A stretch of DNA of 10,359 nucleotides from Bacillota bacterium (lineage in GTDB: Bacteria; Bacillota; Clostridia; Saccharofermentanales; Fastidiosipilaceae), in assembly GCA_023388205.1 (NCBI GenBank), contig JAEWGS010000072.1:1-10359 (forward strand), in the 5' to 3' direction. Position numbers and translations under genes: made by a program. This document shows, in pieces, positions 5,285 to 10,359 of the stretch. Numbering within the stretch: the first letter of the stretch is position 1; the number at the start of each line of letters is the position of its first letter. The notes under the pieces were generated by a model that saw only the letters and a list, made by a program, of their open reading frames with translations, searched no databases and was not told the DNA's origin.

Positions 5285-8200
5285 TCAGGTGCATGTATGC
5301 TTACGGTAAAGGGACCAACTCAAGGCGATCGCAAGTGAAATGGCTAGCCCAAGCACAAGCGCAAAGGGTGTCCACGCCTCGCCGGTCTTTGGCACGATCG
5401 CAAGCCGCTCATTGATGAAATTAAAATGCTGTTCACGCTCGTTTTTAATCTCAATCCAGCAGGGCTCTGCTTTCTTAAACCCATCGGGTGCTTCAAGTTC
5501 AACAATCTGATAACGCCGTCCCACTTCGAGTCCACGCAAAACCTGAGGATGTGTCTCGCTCGTCCATTCCGCTAACGTTCGTCCATCTTCATCTTTGAGT
5601 GCCAGCTTGGCCGCACAAAGCGGATGCCCATCTTCATCTACCTTCTGAATACGAATCTCCGTTTTCCGATTTTCATAGTGCAGATCCTGCTGCTCCACAT
5701 CTTCGAGCACGAAGCTTAGATCTGCTCCACTCACGTAGCCCGGCGGCGCTTTTATTTCTCTCAGAATATAGCGCTGTCCCACCGTCAACCCTTCAATGAG
5801 CATAGCTTTTTGCGTCGTCACAAAACGAGCGATCTCGTTACCCGCCTCATCAAGGATCTGCATCTCGGCACCTTCGACAGGCTCACAAGTTTCTTCGTCT
5901 TCCTTAAAGATCAGCGTGCGTGTCGGCTCATCTTCCATCTCCCACATTTGAACTTCACCTGTGTCTTTGACCGTGAATTTAAGATCGGCCGCTTTTCGAT
6001 ATCCGGCTGGCACTTCAAGTTCTTTCAAAATATAAGTTTTTCCGACTTCTAAACCCACGATTTCCGTCGCTTCGCTTTCAGAAACGAAGGTCTTGATCTC
6101 TTGGCCATCTTCATCCACAAGCAACAGCTTTGCGCCGCTCAAACTTTTTCCTGTCTTGGCATCTCGTTTTTGAATGTGAATGCGAATCGGCTCATCAATC
6201 ATCTCTATTTTTTGTAGGTGTAAATCCTCAGTAAAGGTAAAACTAATCTCCGAAGCTGTTGCATAGCCTAAAGGCGCCAAATCCTCACGCAAAGTATAGG
6301 TTTTCCCCAACTCAATTCGCTTAAAGGCATGTGCCTCTTGCGTCGAAACCCATTGATCGACGATCATTCCATGTTCATCAATCAAAGTCATATGAGCCCC
6401 TGGGAGTTCATCCCCCGCCAAGGTTTTCTTGCTCAGATAAATGACGCTCGGCTGATTTTCGATGACTTCTGAAACTTCTTTGTGTGTTCCATTCAAAATG
6501 ATCTCATGCTGTTTTCGATCGGGCATATAACCGGGCAGCGCTTCGATTTCTTCTAAGAAATAACGACCATGTTCCAGTCCCTCAAGAAGAATCTCGCCTT
6601 TCTCATTCGTCTGATAAGTGCCAAGCTTCATCTTCTCTCGCCCCACTTCACGATAAAGCGTGAAGCCAACACCCGAAAGATTCTGCGCTGTCTCTGCGTC
6701 AATTTTTTGAATGCGTAGATCGATACGGGTCAATTGGTTTGCGACATCCGGCGCCTTGACTTGCACCTCTACTTCAGACGAACTAGGTTTTTCCTTAATT
6801 TCTAAACTTTGATCTTCTGCGAGTTCATATGCTTCCCCTGTCTGTAATTCTTGGACGCGATAACGAGCCGCAAAAGGAGCCTTTAGACGCACCTTATTGT
6901 TTGCGTCCATCTGTGCAAGCGCCAAAATCTGCCCCATCTTCAAGGTCTGGCCATCCACCTCAATGTCTTCATCCAAAGTCAAAGCGAAGAGCGCATATTT
7001 CATTGAAGCGCGATCTGTTTCGACGTCCGAATGTTCAAAACTCTTTTCAAAGTCGACAAGATAGTTTTGCCGTTCATCCTTAATCTCCAAGCTGTGACAG
7101 ACCACACGCTTGGATGATTCTTCGGCTGTTAGGGTGACAAGTTGATCTTCGCAAGTTGCAAATCCACCAGGCGCTTGAGCCTCATGCAGGCGGTAACGAC
7201 CCAGAGGTAGGTCCTCGAAGGCGAGCAGCCCGCGCGCATCCGTTTTTCCTTCATGAATCAGTTCATCTTTTTGGTAAAGCAAGATAGGACTGGCCGATGC
7301 GCCTTCGCCTTTTTTCGCTGCACTATAAATATTCTCATCTGCGTACAACTGAAAGTGCGCATTTTCTAGCGCCGATTCATCGTAGGTCAAATGCGCATAA
7401 GGATAAGTTTTTTCTGCGTCTTCAGCCGCCTCAACAACAAAGGGATGTTTGACAGGTAAAGGTCGGTGCGTTGCATCTAAGAAAAGCGCTTCATATTCCC
7501 CCGGCTCAAGTAACAGATGGACCTTTTTGTCTTGCTGCGCATCCAGTTTCAATTTCGACTTCCAAACCGTCCGCCCTTCCTTTTGATTTTTCACAAGTAA
7601 GATCATTTCTGGCTGCGTCAAAGCCGCTGACCCGTTCTCAACCGAAACGCTTTTCAATTCAGGCCTCGATGGCAGATCCAAAGATTCTGAAGGCAATTCT
7701 TCAGACAACGAAGGTTTCCCTTCTAAGCTCGACTCAGCTTCTGAGACTAAGGCGTGACTCATCTCGCTCCCAGCAGAGGCTTCATCGGCGTAGCTATTTT
7801 TCGCCTCGTCGAGCGCAGCTTCTAGGTCCTCATAAAGGGAAGACAAATCCAAAACGACCTTTTGTTTTCGGTCCAAAAGATGGGCTTCTGGAAAGGGCAA
7901 TTTTTCTTCTCGATTTTCCTGTGCTTGTTCCCAAAGCGCTTCAAGCGTCATTTCTTCAACACGAATATCCGCTAATTTTTCGCCACGTTTTTCGATCTCA
8001 ATGCGCCCCTTTTGCGCCTCGTTTGTCACTTCGAGAAGATAAACGCTGTCCTCTAAATCTTCTTTGATATCAATGGGTAGACGCGCACCGTCTGGATTCA
8101 AATAATAGCCTGGCGCTGTCTTTTCCTCTTGGAGCCAATAACGTCCCAGAGGTAGATCGCGCGGAAATTTTGCAACTCCATTTTCATCCGTCTCAAAGTA

Positions 8201-10282
8201 ATGCGCTTTTCCATCAGAGATCGGCACAGCATCCTCGCCTTTTTCACTTCGATAAAGCGTAAAACGAATCCCCGCGATCGGCAGGCGTTCCTTAGTATCC
8301 TGATCTACTTTGAGGATGTGCAAAGCTCTTCGTTTAATCTGATTCGTCAGGGCAACACGGATCAGCTCTTGATCCTCTTTGATCGTCACTTGCTGATCGC
8401 CTGACATGTGGTACGCATCTTTTCCCTTCGTTTGCCTCAAGACATAGGTGCCAACAGGCAAAAGTCGCGTCGCTGCCTGCCCCTTTTCATTCGTCACCAG
8501 GTGATCGACCACTGTCCCCTGAGGATCGATCACATCAAACTCAGCGGCATCTTCAGGAATCTGTTGTTTCGTTTCGCTCGCATCCGTGTCCATGTATTTT
8601 TCGAGCCAGATCGAACCATACAATCGCCGGTCATAGGTGCGCAAGGTATCGTTCCAATTTGCTCGTCGCCCTTGCCGAGCTCCCATATTCGGCAACGAGC
8701 TCACACGAACGCCCTTTTCTAGCATCGCTGCCTCGTGAGCTTTTTGCAGCTTTTGCAGTTCCTCCAAAGCGGCCTTCTGATTTTCCGAGCGCTGAATACT
8801 CAGCACGCGTTGCTCACGATTACAGATCGAAAATCGAAGTGCAGTCTCATTCAAAGCTAAGCCTGCCGGCGCCTTTTCTTCAATTAGATCGTAATCGCCC
8901 AAAGGCAAATCCTCAATATCCACTTCTCCCTTTTCATCTGTTACAAAAATAGCGTCCAGCAAATCACCTTCATTCAAAGCCTTTCCTTGATACATCGGCT
9001 GAGGCTCTTCGGCTGCCTTTTGCACAAAACGAAGACGTAAAGTCATGGCATCCATCTGCTCTAAAGGCCGCCCGCGCTCAGCTTCACATTTTTGTACGCG
9101 AACACGTCCTTTAGCCTTCTGATTTTTCACCTCGATCTGGTTATAAAGCACATCCCCTTCTTGAAGTGGAAAGGCTCCTTGATCGCCCAACTGAATTCGA
9201 AGCGAAACCTTATCGGCATAAGTGCCACTCCCAAGCGTCGTATAGCCACTTGAAGGGATATAACCCGAGGGCGCTTTTGTTTCAATAAGCGTATAAAGTC
9301 CGATCGGCAAAAGTTTCGTCTCTAAAATCCCTTCTTCGTTGGTCGTCAGATCCGCTTCCACAATTTCACCGACAAGAGACTTATACTCTGGATCTTCCAC
9401 ATCTAGACGGTCCAAGCGCAGAGCAAAATGCGCCCCCGAAAGCGCTGCTCCACTTTGCTCATCTTTCTTTTTTAATCGAATTTTTGCCTTGCTTCTTTCT
9501 TTTATTGAATAAGAAAGCGTCACAATATCTTGTAAGCCATAATCACCGATCACCACATCTTGGTGACTTGAAGAAACCAAATAGATCGGGTCACGTACAT
9601 TTCCTCTTCGTTCAAGCACAATCTCACCTTGCTGCGGAGCCCCGTCGCGCCTTTGCACGGTCAATTGATCGCCGTAAATTTTGACATCCAGTCCCCGAGG
9701 CGCACGCTTCAACTGATAATGCTTCAGATTGTGGTAAACATCCGTCAAACGAACTTCTTTCTCATCAGAAGGAAAAATCAACTCGCCTCTTTCATAATGT
9801 GGACCCACAAAAGATAGCCCTTGTGAAAGCTGTTTCGCATTTTGAATTAACTCGTACACCTCATTTTGATTCACACCACGGCTCGTCGAACCCGGCTCAA
9901 GATAAGTCCATATCGCACATTGGGTCAAAGCATATCCCGCATCATTAGGCTGGCTTTGATAGCCCAACGAAATAATATTCCCAATTATTTTTCGATCTTC
10001 CATTGAGCCAAAGCCGCCATCAATAACTTTGGTGTAAGTTCCCCCAAAACGAACGCGCGGTTCAACACAGAAAGCTTGACCGTAGACGCGTCCATCTTCC
10101 AAAACCTGCAAACGACTAATTTGCGTTCCGACACTGTGATAAACCTCCAAGTCGTATTTTTCTTCGACCGTATAAGTCGAAGCAAAAATCAGTCGCGGTG
10201 GTAATAGGCAAGGAAGCAACAGCCCGATTAAAAGCAAAGTCGCCAAAGCGCATCTCTGTAAGCTGAATTTCATTCCCCTCAT
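5285..10282 (-). CDS. Giant wall-anchored adhesin: thioester (TQXA) head, Cna-B stalk, VPKTG anchor
   Basis: The 1665-residue protein is predicted to be exported and linked to the cell wall by a sortase. The order is: signal peptide (1 to about 35); thioester head (about 36-185) with Cys72 and Gln121; a linking beta domain (about 186-265); and Cna-B-like domains at about 266-389, 391-503, 555-650, 651-756, 757-1072 (with a large insertion), 1074-1184, 1186-1277, 1278-1364, 1365-1453, 1454-1540 and 1541-1626. VPKTG (1630-1634), a hydrophobic helix and a short basic tail end it. Most Cna-B domains show an N-terminal Lys, a Y-x-L-x-E motif with E-x-x-A-P-x-G-Y, and a C-terminal Asn or Asp, as needed for self-formed isopeptide bonds. 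The family view is a protease-resistant stalk presenting a reactive tip to host or partner surfaces. The start at 10282 has AGGA 7 nt upstream; ATG 10273 is poorly spaced. No pilin polymerisation motif (YPK type) is seen, and no sortase gene is near. Confidence 0.92.
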   Translation of the reverse strand: MRGMKFSLQRCALATLLLIGLLLPCLLPPRLIFASTYTVEEKYDLEVYHSVGTQISRLQVLEDGRVYGQAFCVEPRVRFGGTYTKVIDGGFGSMEDRKIIGNIISLGYQSQPNDAGYALTQCAIWTYLEPGSTSRGVNQNEVYELIQNAKQLSQGLSFVGPHYERGELIFPSDEKEVRLTDVYHNLKHYQLKRAPRGLDVKIYGDQLTVQRRDGAPQQGEIVLERRGNVRDPIYLVSSSHQDVVIGDYGLQDIVTLSYSIKERSKAKIRLKKKDEQSGAALSGAHFALRLDRLDVEDPEYKSLVGEIVEADLTTNEEGILETKLLPIGLYTLIETKAPSGYIPSSGYTTLGSGTYADKVSLRIQLGDQGAFPLQEGDVLYNQIEVKNQKAKGRVRVQKCEAERGRPLEQMDAMTLRLRFVQKAAEEPQPMYQGKALNEGDLLDAIFVTDEKGEVDIEDLPLGDYDLIEEKAPAGLALNETALRFSICNREQRVLSIQRSENQKAALEELQKLQKAHEAAMLEKGVRVSSLPNMGARQGRRANWNDTLRTYDRRLYGSIWLEKYMDTDASETKQQIPEDAAEFDVIDPQGTVVDHLVTNEKGQAATRLLPVGTYVLRQTKGKDAYHMSGDQQVTIKEDQELIRVALTNQIKRRALHILKVDQDTKERLPIAGIRFTLYRSEKGEDAVPISDGKAHYFETDENGVAKFPRDLPLGRYWLQEEKTAPGYYLNPDGARLPIDIKEDLEDSVYLLEVTNEAQKGRIEIEKRGEKLADIRVEEMTLEALWEQAQENREEKLPFPEAHLLDRKQKVVLDLSSLYEDLEAALDEAKNSYADEASAGSEMSHALVSEAESSLEGKPSLSEELPSESLDLPSRPELKSVSVENGSAALTQPEMILLVKNQKEGRTVWKSKLKLDAQQDKKVHLLLEPGEYEALFLDATHRPLPVKHPFVVEAAEDAEKTYPYAHLTYDESALENAHFQLYADENIYSAAKKGEGASASPILLYQKDELIHEGKTDARGLLAFEDLPLGRYRLHEAQAPGGFATCEDQLVTLTAEESSKRVVCHSLEIKDERQNYLVDFEKSFEHSDVETDRASMKYALFALTLDEDIEVDGQTLKMGQILALAQMDANNKVRLKAPFAARYRVQELQTGEAYELAEDQSLEIKEKPSSSEVEVQVKAPDVANQLTRIDLRIQKIDAETAQNLSGVGFTLYREVGREKMKLGTYQTNEKGEILLEGLEHGRYFLEEIEALPGYMPDRKQHEIILNGTHKEVSEVIENQPSVIYLSKKTLAGDELPGAHMTLIDEHGMIVDQWVSTQEAHAFKRIELGKTYTLREDLAPLGYATASEISFTFTEDLHLQKIEMIDEPIRIHIQKRDAKTGKSLSGAKLLLVDEDGQEIKTFVSESEATEIVGLEVGKTYILKELEVPAGYRKAADLKFTVKDTGEVQMWEMEDEPTRTLIFKEDEETCEPVEGAEMQILDEAGNEIARFVTTQKAMLIEGLTVGQRYILREIKAPPGYVSGADLSFVLEDVEQQDLHYENRKTEIRIQKVDEDGHPLCAAKLALKDEDGRTLAEWTSETHPQVLRGLEVGRRYQIVELEAPDGFKKAEPCWIEIKNEREQHFNFINERLAIVPKTGEAWTPFALVLGLAISLAIALSWSLYRKHTCT
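5288..5395 (-). other. C-terminal sortase sorting signal (VPKTG)
   Basis: VPKTG (1630-1634) is an LPxTG-type motif with Val for Leu. It is followed by a hydrophobic segment (about 1638-1656) and the tail LYRKHTCT. This is the standard layout for cleavage between Thr and Gly and attachment to peptidoglycan. The tail is short and has only three basic or partly basic residues. Confidence 0.85.
5399..6451 (-). repeat. Four tandem CnaB2-like domains at the stalk base
   Basis: Residues 1278-1628 form four units of about 85-90 residues. Each has the pattern Lys near the first strand, an LxxG/GKTY-type turn, Y-x-L/I-x-E, A/V-P-x-G-Y/F, and a final acceptor. Predicted triads are Lys1285 or 1286/Glu1333/Asp1363, Lys1372/Glu1421/Asp1451, Lys1460/Glu1509/Asn1538 and Lys1547/Glu1595/Asn1624. 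They resemble the Streptococcus pyogenes FbaB CnaB2 domain used for SpyCatcher; the strand ending KIEMIDEP is reminiscent of SpyTag. The units have diverged in both DNA and protein, so the duplication is not recent. Confidence 0.75.
7388..7978 (-). other. Large insertion within the fifth Cna-B domain
   Basis: A first strand resembling a Cna-B opening (GRIEIEKRGEKL, 759-770) is separated by nearly 200 residues from the domain continuation (NAHFQLYADENIYSAAKK, 974-991, then LPLGRYRLHEAQAPGGF). Residues 769-965 between them hold a Glu-rich, probably helical part (about 775-830), a Ser/Glu-rich low-complexity part (about 835-875) and a beta-rich part (about 890-950). Related long surface proteins have an insertion here, but I recognise no domain in this one. 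Confidence 0.55.
9728..10177 (-). other. Thioester (TQXA-type) head domain of the surface protein
   Basis: Residues about 36-185 match the thioester domains of Gram-positive adhesins. Cys72 lies in YGQAFCVEP, and Gln121 in ALTQCAIWTYLE, which fits the TQxA and hydrophobic-Q-x-x-hydrophobic-W patterns. In characterised members the Cys and Gln side chains join in an internal thioester that can form a covalent bond with a target amine. A second cysteine, Cys122, directly follows the glutamine, an unusual position. The target is unknown. Confidence 0.8.
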
Positions 10283-10359
10283 GTCCCTTTCCTCATTTCA
10301 AATTGTTCTTGTCTGAAAGTCTAGGGCGCGTTTTAGGGGCTGATTTATCGCATTTTTTC
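10283..10359 (-). promoter_or_regulatory. 5' region of the surface-protein gene with its ribosome binding site
   Basis: The minus strand carries the purine-rich site AGGAAAGGG (10293 down to 10285), with the AGGA core 7 nt from the start codon at 10282. The remaining stretch to the window edge shows no convincing promoter boxes; the promoter may lie outside the window. Confidence 0.55.

Noticed and set aside
5399..6451. Recent tandem DNA duplication in the surface-protein gene
   Set aside because: The four units share a protein pattern but little continuous nucleotide identity, so this is an old, diverged array.
7471..8067. Long plus-strand open frame opposite the surface-protein gene (198 codons)
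   Set aside because: Its composition (Ser, Arg, Pro, Leu-rich) is typical of the antisense of a coding frame, it has no recognised domain, and it lies wholly inside a well-supported gene.
1..10359. CRISPR array, tRNA or rRNA genes
   Set aside because: No regularly spaced repeats, cloverleaf or rRNA-like sequence was seen on either strand.

Overview
The window looks like chromosomal DNA from a Gram-positive bacterium of the Firmicutes. The evidence is purine-rich Shine-Dalgarno sites, TTGACA/TATAAT-type promoters, U-tailed intrinsic terminators, and a sortase-anchored surface protein with thioester and Cna-B domains. Base composition looks close to half G+C. I cannot name the genus.

Left edge (1-404): the + strand opens with 23 codons that may be the tail of an IS30-type transposase. 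Next comes a region with no convincing gene. It holds a near-consensus promoter (153-181), a run of small hairpins and a strong intrinsic terminator (287-345), so it could encode a small RNA of about 160 nt. A second promoter (344-372) abuts the terminator and drives the next gene. One predicted hairpin carries CCTCCATG, the exact complement of eight bases over the ribosome binding site of that gene.

Centre (405-5147): a DUF1846/UPF0371 protein of unknown function has its own terminator. It is followed by a three-gene operon, pntAA-pntAB-pntB, for a membrane proton-translocating NAD(P) transhydrogenase. In this split form the soluble NAD(H)-binding domain I, a short membrane piece, and the membrane plus NADP(H)-binding part are separate polypeptides. 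Nucleotide-site residues are largely conserved. However, both positions where known enzymes carry a membrane histidine are non-histidine here (PntB Asn100, PntAB Ser40). The operon ends at a clear terminator (5201-5234).

Right half (5285-10282, minus strand): one gene, convergent with the operon, encodes a 1665-residue exported protein. It has a signal peptide, an N-terminal thioester (TQXA) head with Cys72 and Gln121, about eleven Cna-B-like stalk domains, and a C-terminal VPKTG sorting signal. The last four domains resemble the CnaB2 domain from which SpyTag/SpyCatcher was derived. The whole reads as a wall-anchored stalk presenting a covalent-binding tip. No sortase or other pilin gene lies in the window.
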